Assembly: GCF_000264995.1 (NCBI RefSeq)
Contig: NW_006767443.1
Coordinates: 300,330 to 364,329 of the forward strand
DNA: 64,000 nucleotides
Direction: 5' to 3'
Source: Punctularia strigosozonata HHB-11173 SS5
Taxonomy: Eukaryota; Basidiomycota; Agaricomycetes; Corticiales; Punctulariaceae
In this document: in pieces, positions 38,570 to 50,360 of the stretch
How the letters are laid out: the number at the start of each line of letters is the position of its first letter
How positions within the stretch are numbered: the first letter of the stretch is position 1
Program-made: the position numbers and the translations under genes
Notes under the pieces: model-generated
Databases searched by the model: none
Told to the model about the DNA's origin: nothing
The model's input: the letters and a program-made list of their open reading frames with translations, nothing else

Positions 38570-41128
38570 ATGCCTGGCAGTCGCACCAGCCCGACGAAAA
38601 GCAGGAAGGAGGAGGAGGTACCGCTCTCGAACCTGGCCGACCCCAGGGGCCACGACTACGCCGATGTCGACACCACACTGCGCAACGACCCGCGCGACCA
38701 TGCCGAGCACCTCGACGGGTCCGACACGGGCACAGACTCAGACACGGATGACGACGAGTTCGACTGGGAGGCGGACGAGGACTCGCTCAGCGTGCAGAAG
38801 CAGAAGACGCATATGAAGGCGAGGCGAGGACGGGCGTTATGGAATGCCTTCCTCCGGCTTGCTCGGCCCCTCCGGGTAACCCTCGTCGGCATGCTCGGCG
38901 CTGGGGCGCTTATTGCACCCCTACTCGTGTTCGAGCTCAGGTTCAAGAACAGTGTCGCGAGGCCGCATGTGTTCGCGTGGTCGCTTTGGTTCGCAATTAC
39001 ATGGGTCGCGGCGTGTCTTACTTTTATCGTCGTGGACCTCACACCTCGCGTCGTTGTGGCTGTCATTGACTGGTTTGATGGGGATATGGAGAGGATGAAG
39101 ATGCAAATCGAGGTGCGTGAGGCATTCCTCGATGTTTTTGTGGACATCGTTTAACGAACACATTCCAAACCAGCTTCTATTCGCGGTTCGTGCGTGGATC
39201 AAGCTTGCACTCGATATCTCTTGGGCTTGGATTGCCCTCTCCGTCATTCGTGCCACTGTGAAGCCTCCTGGCGGCTACTGGGTCATTATCAACCGCGTGA
39301 TGCAGGTCCGTCTGCGCTCAGATTCCACGTCCACTACATATCCTCATGATACTGTGCGCGCAGGCTCTGTTCTCCACTGGAATGATCCTCCTCGTTGAGA
39401 AGATATTCCTCCGCGCCGTCGCAATTAACTTCCACCGAAAAGCGCTCCATGATCGCCTTGCTGAGAACCGTTTTGGCCTCAAAGCCCTCGACCGTCTCTC
39501 GCAAACCACCCCTCCTCCCTCGCGCGGCGTCGGCCGCTACCGCAAAGGTGTGGGTCACAAATCCCCCAACGGGTCCATGTCTGCCCTCAAGCAGTTTAAA
39601 GACGACCACAAAGAGCTCGGGGCGAACCCGGCGAGGTCCGAGGCTGAGACGCCGTCCAGTTTATCGCCCATGAGGGAAAAGGGCTCCCCGAGCCCGCAGC
39701 AGCAGCAGCAGGATCTCCGGAACGAGGGAAGGCGCAGGAGAAGAAAGGCGTTGGCGAGCATCATCGTGGACCAGGTTGGAGGCGCGATCGGGCAAATCGC
39801 GTTGAAGGACTCGGAGCTCAACAAGGGCGCGGACTACAGCGGACTGTACTCTGCCAGGAAGCTTGCCCGGAAACTGTTTATGCAGCTCAGCGATGTCCAT
39901 CCACCGAGGAATCACTTACTTGTCGAGGGTGCGTTCACGTTTTAATCTCCCCGCCTGCATTCGGTTCTGACGATGCCATCGATAGACTTCGTGCCCTACT
40001 TTGGTTCACATGCCGAAGCCCAGGCGGCGTTCGCCATATTCGACAAGGATGGCAACGGCGATATCACCAAAAAGGAGATGCGCGACGCGGTGCAACGGAT
40101 CTATCGCGAGCGCAAGGCTCTCGTCGCCTCTCTCAAAGACGTGTCGGCCGCGGTGGCGAAGTTGGACGCGGTGCTCATCGCTTGTGCCCTGGTTTTGCTC
40201 CTATTCATCTACCTCCTCATCTTCAACCGCAAGGATACTTTGAGTTCCCTCGTGCCGATCGCCACCATCGTGCTGGGCTTCTCGTTCATCTTCGGCCATT
40301 CGGCTCAGATTCTATTCGAGAGCTTGATCTTCATCTTCAGCACGCATGTGTAAGTGCCTCCATCATGATCCCAATGAAAGAATCAGAGGGCATTGCTGAC
40401 GGGTTAATGCGAATTCAGCTTCGACGTCGGTGACCTCGTCTTCATTGACGATAACCCACTTTTCGTCAAGGAGTTCGGCCTGTTCTCGACTGTCTTTAGG
40501 AAGGTGGACGGCACTGAAATCATCGCGCCCAACTCGCTCATGTCGAGTTCGAAACTCGTACATAACATGAGGCGCAGTGGTTCCATGTGAGTTACGCGCC
40601 TCTCTGAAGGCCTTGCAGTCTCTGATCTTCTTCGTCCTAAGGTGGGAGACGACGAACCTCCAGGTTGCCTACGACACGCCGATGGAGCTCATTGAGACGC
40701 TGCGCCAGCGCCTGCAGCTTTACGTCGCGCAGAACAACCGCGACTGGTCCAACGTCGCCGTCCACATTGATAGCATGGAATATCAGAACTGCATCACGCT
40801 CATCATCGCGATGGAGCATCGTCCTAACTGGCAGGATTGGGGCGGACGCTGGACCCGCCGAACGCCGTTCATGAAGCACCTGAAGCAGCTCATGGAGGAG
40901 CTCGACCTCCGCTACACGCTGCCCGTACAGCCTATCATCCTGCCCCGCCAACCGCCGTGGCAGAACGTGAACGCCGGATTCCACTTAACCCCGCCTCAGG
41001 GCCCAAATCGGTTCCAGATGACCCGGGAGGAGGCGGGCAACGCGGGCTCGTATCCTACCGACCGGATGGGGCTCGCCCCGCCGGGCATGACGATCAGCAG
41101 CGAGCCGAACAGGTTCGATCGCCTCTAG
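38570..41128 (+). CDS. MscS-type mechanosensitive channel with EF-hand (Msy1/Msy2-like)
   Basis: About six exons for a protein of roughly 750-800 residues. Fission-yeast Msy1 and Msy2 are ER-side channels that shape calcium rise after hypo-osmotic shock; this one has the same plan. Seen in order: an acidic disordered N-terminus, four or more membrane segments (VTLVGMLGAGALIAPLLVF, WFAITWVAACLTFIVVDL, LDISWAWIALSVI), a basic/glutamine-rich cytosolic linker, one EF-hand (FDKDGNGDITKKEM, with D-x-D-G-N-G-D), the pore-side helices LIACALVLLLFIYLLIF and the MscS core IATIVLGFSFIFGHSAQILFES. Beta-domain phrases FDVGDLVFID and GTEIIAPNSLMSS follow. The start is the first ATG of the frame after a stretch without other features. 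Confidence 0.9.
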
Positions 41129-41531
41129 AGTGGTTCTGAGCTGCGCCCATCGAGTGGGAGAAGTCCGGAAACAACCGGGCGACGGGTCGGTCGGTGCTTT
41201 GCTTGTCGGGTCTGCTGCGCAGGGCTTGGCCTATGTTTGAAGGACTGTGCATACTCGTGAAAGGTTCAGGAAGGGTTTATGACACTTGCACGTATTTTCA
41301 CGATAGATCGTTCCTCTCGCAAAATACCAATTTTCCTGTTATCGAATGCTCGCTTACCCCACGATTCCTCTTCATTCACCTTGATAGATGTACCTTGTTC
41401 TGCTCTGGGGCAGAAATATGGTTTAACACATACTCAATTACAGTGCTCAATAGAAGGTGTTTCTTCGCACGCATGATACGAAGTCGGATTGATGGGCAAT
41501 CATGAATTCAGTGTCACGATTGCGGAACATT
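41129..41531. other. Convergent intergenic region
   Basis: 403 bp between two genes pointing at each other. It is expected to hold both 3' ends; nothing else seen. Confidence 0.35.
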
Positions 41532-42568
41532 TCACCAAGTCTTTCTCTTGCCATCGAAGGAGATCCACTCTCCGCTATGCTTTTCGCGTGTAGCCTCGTC
41601 TATGCGTTGCAAGATGTACCATGCGGTAAACTCCGGCGATTTCAGCTTGCCGGACGCCCGCGCCATTTCGACGGTCGCCCCCTGAGCAAGCACTGCTTTC
41701 AACGCTGATCCACAAATGTTATCAGCATCAGCTAGATACCTCAGCGAACCCATGGACGTACACATTTCTGACTCTACACCACCGGGGCAGATGGAGAAGG
41801 CGACTGCCCGAATGTCAGCCATTAGTTACACGACGATCATGGGACGTAGAGGGTACGCACTCAGGCCGTCCTTCTCGTGTTCGAAGTGCAATTTCCTGGT
41901 CAGGTAGTTTTGCGCGGCCTTGGACAAACCGTAGGCTAGGACGCCCTCGCGTCGGGCTCCCTCCGCTATGCTGCCCAAACCAGAGGAAATGGCGACGAAC
42001 TTCGGGTTGGGCGTACTGGCCTTCAGCAGGTCGAAGCATGCCTGGTACAACACGAATGGTCCAATCGTGTTCACCTGTCGGGGAACTGTGTCATGGCCGA
42101 GCAGTTACGCGTTTCATCGTGCAGCTCACTTCGAGATGCTCGCGCAGCTGGTCTGCCGTGGCCTTGATCGCGGAGCAATAGTCCTGGAATATGCCTTATG
42201 ACGTCGCTCAGTCTATTGATTGCAGCTGATTTCTGCGAACACACCTGCGTTGGCGATGACGACGTCTAGACGACCGGCTTTAGCCTTAATCTCCTCGACG
42301 GCAGCCTCGTTTCCTGGCTTGTCGGCGGCTACAAGTTTCACCGGGTTGACCTTCCCGGGCTGTTCAGATGCGAGGGTTTGCAGCTCGGTAGCCGTCGACG
42401 GGTTGCGTGCACCCGCAAAAACGATCGTGTTCGGGCGAGCGGCCAGTGTCCTGACCAAGCCCAGTCCTACGGCGGTGCGTCAGCGAGCGGGTGCGTCCGA
42501 GACCACGGGGAGAATTACACACCGAGCCCGCGGTTCGCTCCGGAAACTAGATAAACAGTGGGTGTCAT
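41532..42568 (-). CDS. Short-chain dehydrogenase/reductase, array member 1
   Basis: About six exons for a protein of some 240 residues. NAD(P) site TPTVYLVSGANRGLG; the cofactor-side TIVFAGARNPSTA; DVVIANAG (NAG motif); NTIGPFVLYQACFDLLKAS; catalytic SSGLGSI and YGLSKAAQNY (Ser and Tyr-x-x-x-Lys); SICPGGVESEM; end GEWISFDGKRKTW. All SDR catalytic residues are present. It resembles C-factor/norsolorinic-ketoreductase-like SDRs, but the substrate cannot be named. It lies in an array of seven relatives (41.5-55.6 kb). Compared with the others, the last exon is diverged (SALKAVLAQGATVEM). Confidence 0.85.
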
Positions 42569-42676
42569 GATAATATTACGATGTCAATGGGTGACTTCCC
42601 GTAAGGATCTGTAAGGCCGAATAGAATAGATTTCGCTTACAAATCCACTAAGCGAGCAATGCCGAAAAATCGGCAT

Positions 42677-43048
42677 CGTCAAGCCAAGTTATCGGTTTGT
42701 CGGTCGCTCGTACAGACCTTTTATCTGGAAGGGGGGTCGACCCCCCCTTCCAGACCAGAATGCCCGTTTACAGACTGGAATTAATCATACACGTGACCTT
42801 CTCTCTTCCTCATTCGCTGCTCCGCCCTTCTCAACGTTTATGACGTCTGTTTCCGCCCCACACTCGCAGGACCGTACGGGAGCATAGATTTACAGCATAA
42901 CCCACAGATCGGGGTTTCAACTGTTTATTCTGTCTTTCTGTCGCTACAGATCTTACGGGAAGTCATCCAAGTAGAACGTTGCCCCTCGTTGAGAGGCCGG
43001 CCAACTTAATACCTTCCATTTCGGGAGAGAGTATGGATCGTCCAATAG
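42677..43048. repeat. 372-bp direct repeat, copy 1 (left of the gap)
   Basis: Nearly identical to 43,408-43,781 with a handful of one- or two-base differences, mostly in runs. Contains the near-palindrome TCTGGAAGGGGGG-TCGA followed by its complement (42724-42754). Both outer borders of the repeat pair carry GCATCGTC (42673-42680 and 43781-43788). No coding capacity seen. Confidence 0.85.
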
Positions 43049-43407
43049 NNNNNNNNNNNNNNNNNNNNNNNNNNNNNNNNNNNNNNNNNNNNNNNNNNNN
43101 NNNNNNNNNNNNNNNNNNNNNNNNNNNNNNNNNNNNNNNNNNNNNNNNNNNNNNNNNNNNNNNNNNNNNNNNNNNNNNNNNNNNNNNNNNNNNNNNNNNN
43201 NNNNNNNNNNNNNNNNNNNNNNNNNNNNNNNNNNNNNNNNNNNNNNNNNNNNNNNNNNNNNNNNNNNNNNNNNNNNNNNNNNNNNNNNNNNNNNNNNNNN
43301 NNNNNNNNNNNNNNNNNNNNNNNNNNNNNNNNNNNNNNNNNNNNNNNNNNNNNNNNNNNNNNNNNNNNNNNNNNNNNNNNNNNNNNNNNNNNNNNNNNNN
43401 NNNNNNN
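43049..43407. other. Assembly gap (359 Ns)
   Basis: A run of unknown bases bounded on both sides by copies of the same 372-bp repeat. The real length is unknown. Confidence 0.98.
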
Positions 43408-43781
43408 CGTCAAGCCTAAGTTATCGGTTTGTCGGTCGCTCGTACAGACCTTTATCGTGGAACGGGGGGTCGACCCCCCCTTCCAGACCAGAATGCCCGT
43501 TTACAGACTGGAATTAATCATACACGTGACCTTCTCTCTTCCTCATTCGCTGCTCCGCCCTTCTCAACGTTTATGACGTCTGTTTCCGCCCCACACTCGC
43601 AGGACCGTACGGGAGCATAGATTTACAGCATAACCCACAGATCGGGGTTTCAACTGTTTATTCTGTCTTTCTGTCGCTACAGATCTTACGGGAAGTCATC
43701 CAATAGAACGTTGCCCCTCGTTGAGAGGCCGGCCAACTTAAATACCTTCCATTTCGGGAGAGAGTATGGATCGTCCAATAG
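43408..43781. repeat. Direct repeat, copy 2 (right of the gap)
   Basis: Second copy of the repeat left of the gap, 374 bp. It starts four bases into the GCATCGTC motif that precedes copy 1, and is followed by a full GCATCGTC. Confidence 0.85.
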
Positions 43782-43993
43782 CATCGTCCATATGAGAACC
43801 AGGCGGCAGCACCCCTCCCTTGCCGATTGAGCCAGTCTCGACGCTGCCGACGAGAGTGACGTATTCAGAGCACACTATGCGGCTTTCAAAGACGCTATCG
43901 CGACTGTCCTAACAGGCTACTCGATAGCGTCTCAGATATGGTGTGTGTTTTTGACACAATATGAGGTCACATGGAATAAGCGCTCAGCTACAG

Positions 43994-45046
43994 CTACCAT
44001 GGCAGGCGTCCGTCTTCGGTGTCGAGACCCAAATGTTGCCCACCCTCTCCCTCGCGTGTCGCATTGTCGATGATCGAGAGCAGCTGGACGACGGTCTCGT
44101 CGACTGGTTTATACGGCGCGCCGCGGATGCGTGGTTCACATGACATTGCGTATTTCGCTGACGAGAAATCGTTGGTGAGACTGCGTAAGCGAATTTCGCG
44201 GCGCGAGAGGCTCACTCAGATCAGTCAATACTGCGCCGGGGCAAATGGGGAAGACGACTGATTGCGAAGCCCGTTAGTAAATCAGGTATGGAGCCGGAGG
44301 ACGGATCAACTCACTGAGTCCACCTTCCGCGTATTCAAAGTGCAGCTTCCTCGCGAGGAAGTTGGACGCAGCTTTGGACGTGCCGTAGGGGATCATGTTC
44401 AATGGTAACTGAGTACCGTAGCCGATGCTGCCTGCACGAGTGGTCATGATTATGAATTTGGGCGTGGAGGAGCTTGCTTTTAGGAGAGCCCAAGAAGATT
44501 GGAAGAGGAACAGCGGGCCAAGGAGATTGACCTGTTGGAATCGAGCTCGGTATATGAGAGATCCCATGCGTCTCTGTATGGAGGAACGAACCTCGTAGTG
44601 TTTCCGCATTTCCTCTTCGGGTGCTTCGTGTGCGAGGCCATACCAATCACTGATGCCTGTATACGCATCACAGGCCTTCAGCGTGGGTTCGATGTTTCCA
44701 CAAAGATGACGACACACCGGCATTGGATATCACAACGTCCAGCCTGCCAGCTTTGTCTTTCACCGCAGCCACCGCAGCCTCAGCGCTCGCCTTGCTGGTC
44801 ACGTCTAGTTGCACAACAAAGACGTTCTTTGGGTGCTTCGCCGATAGCTCGCTCAGCTCTGTCGCTGCACTGGGGTTTCGGGCACCAGCGAAGACGACGA
44901 CGTTCTCTCGGGCTGCAAGAGCCGTTACGTATCCAAGGCCTAAACATGTGGGAAGGTGATGAGCGGGTGCGCCAAGGCATAGTAATGTGAAATAACACAC
45001 CAATGCCACGGTTGGTCCCGGAAACGAGATATACAGTGGGGGACAT
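43994..45046 (-). CDS. Short-chain dehydrogenase/reductase, array member 2
   Basis: About six exons. Seen: SPTVYLVSGTNRGIG, VVVFAGARNPSAATEL, LDVVISNAG, the exon ISDWYGLAHEAPEEEMRKHYE, VNLLGPLFLFQSSW, FIIMTTRAGSIGYG, catalytic YGTSKAASNFLARKLHFE, VFPICPGAVLTDL and the last exon with YKPVDETVVQLLSIIDNATRE ending GRLPW. The active-site serine position reads T (TTRAG) where others have SS, so the catalytic serine may be replaced by threonine or lie one residue on. The final GGQ-x-x-x-DG block reads GGQHLGLDTEDG, a short extension relative to the others. Confidence 0.82.
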
Positions 45047-45706
45047 TGTGCAGTAATCTGCTATGGGGACGGGACGAGGAACTGTGGAGGTAATGAAGGG
45101 TCCTCAGTTGTTCGTCATAGCACAGACCGTGCAGTGGCTAGCTGCGGGCGCCAGCTGTAGAAGGCCTGTTGCGGTGTGCAGATCGGTCGCAGAACACGGC
45201 ACTTGTGTCATCGTCAGGTGGATGTAGAGGCGCCGCGAGCCATACCGCGTTCAGCTTGCTCGTGGCAGGCTTCACGCCATGGAAGGGTGGTCATCGGCCA
45301 GTAGGGTATTTGCGATTTTCCGCTAGAGCGCGTTACCGCCGCCGATGCTGGCAAGATCGCGATGGTCGAATCGTGTGCGGGCGGTGGACGATTGTCGCGC
45401 CCTCGCCGCCTCTTTCAAGGTTTGTCGAACGTCGAAATTCGGAGGATTCCATCACATAGAAAGAGGGTATTGTTATAAGCATATGTGCGTGTACTGATGG
45501 GACCGAGAGCTTTGGACGTGGTCACCGTTCAAGGGGTCAAGGCGCCTCTCGGCTACGCTAGCGTCATCTGGAGAGGATTCATCAAAACGACGACGGTTTC
45601 TAGCTATCTGACCTCGTCTCAACAACACGAATCTTTGTGGATCCTGCGAGTGGCCTTACCACCAACTTATGGCTTACTACACCTACTAAATTTGATGCGT
45701 AGTGCT
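45047..45706. other. Intergenic, nothing recognised
   Basis: About 0.66 kb. Holds the upstream region of SDR member 2; no other feature supported. Confidence 0.3.
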
Positions 45707-46690
45707 TGCATTAACCCGTACATGCGCCGCCAGTAAAGCGCGGTATGGGACGGCGTTTCCGCTAGCATATCTCGGCTGAGCTTGACACAGTCATCGACAC
45801 CGAGCCTAGGGAACTCGGTAATCATGCATTGAAGACGAAGAAACGTGGCGATGACATGGGGTATATAGGCTCTCGTGTGCCCCTGGACGCAGTCTTGTTC
45901 TAGCGCATGCCGACCGACTTCAAGCGCTCGATCAAAGTCCTCAGATGCTCCGAAAACTTCATATATGCGACGAAGCGATACAGTTGTCACGAGGAGTATC
46001 TTGGGTTTGTCGACGTGCGCAGGAGGGCAAAGATGCGTAGCTTCTGTCAAAACCGAGATCGATTCATCGAAGTCACGACTATCGCCAAATAGCTCGTATC
46101 GCCGACACAGATATCCGCCCAACGAGCGCAAATGTCGGTGTCTGTCGCGGCCTTGGGACAGACACTTGGGTCAGTGCTTTCCATTGAAGGTCCACCGCCT
46201 CCTGAAGGTATCTCGGAGTACCGGTTGCCTCGAATAATCGGAGGCTAATCCACCGAAGAACGCGCAGAGCGGTCGCCAGGAGAGGATGCCCTGAAGGACA
46301 CAGCGAGATAGGCATTTGGCATAGCGACAGGGCTTTCTGACGATCTGCGTCGTGGGCGTCGCTGGTGAGTTGTGCATTGCTATCCAGGACGCTTGCATAT
46401 AACCCAAGCACCTCTGGACAAATTATTCTCCCCGCCTGGCAGATAGCTTGAGCTTCTCGGCCATGCATCACAGCGGAGGCGATATCTGCCTGCTCTCCGA
46501 GATGAAGATACCGTTCCTCTAGGACTCGCGCGAGCTGGATGAGCGCATGGTGTCTCCTCTGAAACGTATGCAGCTGCGCATCACCGCCGTCTTCGAGGAG
46601 GTTTCGGAAAATATCAACGCATTTCCCTGCGGCTTTAAGGTCGCTATGTTCGAGGAACTGTTCGAAAAGACATAGAGCTTTCGCGTAAAG
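45707..46690 (-). pseudogene. TPR-repeat protein fragment with a frame break
   Basis: The translation shows degenerate tetratricopeptide units of the type common in basidiomycete TPR/CHAT proteins (RFE-x-x-G, DLDEAI, LCPPGHPDR in the family): LFEATGTPRYLQEAVDLQWKAL, then RYELFGDSRDFDESISVLTEA with LCPPAH, then YEVFGASEDFDRALEVGRHAL. Continuity needs a change of frame near 46,160: one extra base after CTGACCCAA. Upstream, in the first frame, LLEDGGDAQLHTFQRRHHALIQLA continues to about 46,690. No CHAT domain follows and no secure start was found. It is either a decayed fragment or a gene with an unrecognised intron or sequencing error at the break. Confidence 0.55.
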
Positions 46691-47359
46691 TCCTTAGGGT
46701 TCAGGGGCCGGCACTGATGTGTAACAAGTCAATACGCGAAACTCCGTCCTGGAGCAAGAAGCAATCGGATGCAGACGAGAACTTACCAGAGGCGCACTCG
46801 CAAATACGCATAGACGTCGAAATCCGCCTGGATACAAACGTAGACCGTTGACCAGTGTTGCAATCATGACGAGAGGTTCACCGATGGTAGTGGCGGCAAC
46901 TGCAAATCGGCTGCGAACGCGTTGAACACGTTTTCCCGGCACGTCTCACCGATGTGCACCACAACGCCCATGTCCTCGAGGTACCCACCACCATTCGTAC
47001 TCGCAACCCCGCTAGCCTGCTAACCATGCTGGCACCGTCCGCACGCCCGGGCTGAGTTGTGTCTTGGCTGGGTCTTTACACAACATCCCGAACACACCAC
47101 ATGTGTGACATTAACTTCTCGACTCCGACTCACGACCCGCGAAATGGGATCTCGATGACACATGCAGTATACGTAGCTACTATACCTGGCTCATTCCTGG
47201 CCGACTTCTCGCGTCAGCCGCAAGCCGATGAGAAAACCTCGGATGTTGTATGTCGATGCTTGCAAGGATCGCGACGAAGGCGACACAGCCCAAACGCTGC
47301 CTCGACTCTCTCTCTTCAGAACCCACAAAACCCACAAAACCGGAGTATACCTGAAGGAC
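46691..47359. other. Intergenic, upstream of SDR member 3
   Basis: Contains ATGCTTGCAA at 47256-47265, 104 bp before the SDR member 3 start; a related block precedes members 4 and 5. An open frame on the minus strand (46694-46942) might be an upstream exon of the TPR fragment, but this is not secure. Confidence 0.35.
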
Positions 47360-48403
47360 ATGGCACCCGTAGTGTACCTCGTGTCTGGATCGAACCGCGG
47401 CATCGGTGAGTGTCCGACCTTACCATTCGCCCTACAGTCCCGTTGCTCATCCACAATGCCAGGATTCGGTCTCGTAAAGGCTCTCTCTGCCCGCGACAAC
47501 ACGATCGTGTTCGCTGGCGCGCGCGATCCAGACGCCGCCAAGGGCCTACACGCGCTCGCGGGAGAACGGCCGGGGAAATTGCATATCGTCAAGCTTGTGT
47601 CGGGCGATGCGAAGGGTAATGAGGAGGCTGTCGCTCTCATCAAGGAGAAAGCGGGCCATCTGGACGTCGTCATCGCGAATGCCGGTTAGTTGGCCCTCAT
47701 CACACGTCGTTCCTTGGTTGATTCTGAGCATCAGGTATCAACCAGTCGTGGGCGCCGTTATTCAACACCACAGAAGACAGTCTGCGCAAGCATTTCGAGG
47801 TACGTATTGACAATGTCATTTCACAGGTGAGAACTCACTTCTCAAACACCATCAGGTGAACGTGGTCGGCACTCTCGTCCTCTTCAAAGCCGCCTTGCCC
47901 CTCCTCAAAGCGAGCTCCGCTGCGTCCAAGTTCATTATGATCAGCTCGCAGGGTGGAGGCCTTGAACGTGGCGCAGCGATGCCGTTCGACATTGGCGCGT
48001 ACGGAATCTCTAAAGCCGCCGAGAACTACCTCGCGCGCAAGCTGCACTTCGAGCACGCGAACGATGGTCTGGGTAAGTCTGCTTTATGACGTTGCCATGC
48101 ATTAGTGCCATCGCGTTTCTGACTACGAGACGACATTTGTACATAGTGGTGTTCCCGATTTGCCCTGGCGCTGTAGACACCGACATGGGTAGGTTATTCG
48201 CCTTTTGGCTCTCGTGATACGAATGCTGACGCAAAGTGTTCATAGGCCAATTTGCTGCCGAGCACGATGAACGGATGCGCGCCACCCCGTACAAAACCGT
48301 TGACGAGACCGCCGTCCATTTGTTAAATGTTATAGATAACGCGACTCGAGAGCACGAAGGTGGCCAGTTTATGAACTTCGACGGGGTGAAGAACCCGTGG
48401 TAG
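47360..48403 (+). CDS. Short-chain dehydrogenase/reductase, array member 3
   Basis: Exons encode APVVYLVSGSNRGIG (cofactor site), LVKALSARDNTIVFAGARDP, LDVVIANAG, INQSWAPLFNTTEDSLRKHFE, NVVGTLVLFKAALPLLKAS, ISSQGGGLERGA (catalytic Ser), YGISKAAENYLARKLHFE (Tyr and Lys), VVFPICPGAVDTDMG and a final exon with YKTVDETAVHLLNVIDNATRE and GGQFMNFDGVKNPW. All catalytic residues are present, about 245 residues. It is closest to members 4 and 5, with which it lies head to tail. Confidence 0.88.
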
Positions 48404-49294
48404 ATTTGCTTCACGGGTATATCAGGCTCTCGCCTTCAACTCTGTTACTATACAACATCGTAGCGTGTAGCTTCCTTATAAAGCCACCTCTGAGTATCTG
48501 AGCGGATACTTCGCAGTTACGTAGTTACGTACTTGGAACGTCGTTCTATGTGGAAAGGCACGTCGGTGGAGGGATGACGCGACTTGCAGTGTCGCGCCGG
48601 TTGACCATCGCTTATTTTGGACTCGCGTCTTGTAGTTGGCTCTGCCCGTTGTTCACTGCAGTGAAAACTAGGACTCTGCTCCGGCGAGGTACCACCATAG
48701 GCTCCAGGGATGTGCTCTCGACTTTGGTAGTCGATCATGGCGGCTAGTTTACACCTGACCTAATCCTCGCGGAGGCCTCAGGTCTACTTGATCATACCTC
48801 TGTCGCGGGGCACCTCGCCAATATTGAACTCGATCAGCAACTCGATTTGCAACCGCGGTTTAAACCATACCGAACTCCGCCTTAGATTCTCTATCGTACG
48901 CTTCGGGCTCAACTTTCCCAGCGCGCTGACTTACTCCTCAGACGCGGACTCATGACGCGGTATACGCAAGAATGGTTAAAGTCACCTCCCTGAACTCATT
49001 GCTGCACTAAGAAGCCTGGACTCTGAACCCTACATTCAGCAAGTAGTCCGGAATATAGGCCGGCGACGATCCTGACTCCTCCGGACTCTGCGTGAGACTC
49101 TATGGGCCTGACCCGCGCACTCGCAATGCTTACCCATGCTCACAGAATCGTTTGTCAGACCAACTTCGTTCGCGCCGAGTATGTCATAATGGTGACAATG
49201 TACAGAACACGTTTCCAAGCTCGCTGAATGCCTCGGGTGCGCGTATAAAGCCAGTATCGGAGGCGGGCGAGGTTGTGTTCGACATCCCTGACCA
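48404..49294. other. Intergenic between SDR members 3 and 4
   Basis: About 0.9 kb. The part near 49,102-49,150 (GGGCCTGACCCGCGCAC and CAATGCTTACCCATGCTCAC) resembles the region before member 5. No gene seen. Confidence 0.4.
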
Positions 49295-50360
49295 ATGGCT
49301 CCCGTCGTATATTTGGTCTCTGGCGCGAACCGTGGAATCGGTGAGTCCTATGGCATGGGAGCGATTGGCCTAGTCAGCAATTGACGCGCATAAACTGGTA
49401 GGTTTTGGTCTCGTAAAGGCGCTATCTTCTCGCGAAGATACTATCGTATTCGCCGGAGTGCGCGACCCGGATGCAGCTACAGACCTGCAGAGTTTCGCAG
49501 CCGATAAACCAGGGAGAGTGCATATTGTGAAACTGGTGTCAAGCGATGCCAAAGGCAACGAGGAGGCGATCTCGTTCATCCGCGAGAAAGCCGGACGTTT
49601 GGACGTTGTCATCGCGAACGCGGGTGGGTGCCACGGGAGTCATATTTCAATGCGCGCTGGAGTCGATCCGGCGTATCAGGTATAAACTACGCGTATGGAC
49701 CTCTGTACAAGGCTGCGGAGGAAGATTTACGGACACATTTCGAGGTCCGTGACAGAATATTCGCTCTTTTGACTTTTGCACGCCCGTCGTATTCATAAAG
49801 CACTCCTCTAGGTCAATGTCGTGGGCACCTTCGTCCTGTTCAAGGCCGCATTGCCGCTCTTGAAAGCCAGCAGTGCTTCCGGGTCTGCACCACCCAAGTT
49901 TGTCGCGGTGTCATCGCATGGCGGTAGCCTCGAGCGTGGTGCAAGCGCGCCATTCGACATGGCGCCGTACGGTATATCTAAGGCAGCCTTAAACTATCTG
50001 GTGCGCAAGTTGCACTATGAACATGAGAAGGATAGGCTAGGTACGTCTTCTACAGGTCGCAGAGGGGGTACTGTTGCTGACAGAAGGCGGAAAGTGGCGT
50101 TCCCTATATCCCCGGGCCCCGTTACTACGGATATGGGTAAGTACTGACCTTGAAGGGATATCCCGTTCGTGCAGCTGGCAGGCTGATCTCCCTATTCCGA
50201 AGGCAGCTACGGGGTAGAGCACGACGCGGGCATACGCAACCTCGATTTCAAGACCGTAGATGAAATTGCGGCCCCACTGCTGAAGGTGATAGGTAATGCA
50301 ACGCGGGAGAGCGAGGGCGGCCATTTCCTAAATTTCGACGGAGCGAAGATTCCATGGTGA
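49295..50360 (+). CDS. Short-chain dehydrogenase/reductase, array member 4
   Basis: Same exon plan as members 3 and 5: APVVYLVSGANRGIG, LVKALSSREDTIVFAGVRDP, LDVVIANAG, INYAYGPLYKAAEEDLRTHFE, NVVGTFVLFKAALPLLKASS, VAVSSHGGSLERGA, YGISKAALNYLVRKLHYE, VAFPISPGPVTTDMG, FKTVDEIAAPLLKVIGNATRE and HFLNFDGAKIPW. Catalytic Ser, Tyr and Lys are present. Relative to member 3 it has an insert SGSAPP after KASSA that member 5 shares (as SESAPP), so 4 and 5 are sisters. Confidence 0.87.

Noticed and set aside
42979-43419. Open frames spanning the Ns
   Set aside because: Unknown bases create an artificial open frame; there is no coding evidence on either side.
42677-43781. The repeat pair as a classical LTR retrotransposon
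   Set aside because: The unit does not begin with TG or end with CA, no primer-binding site or polypurine tract was seen, and no internal gene can be read. Kept as an open possibility in the findings only.
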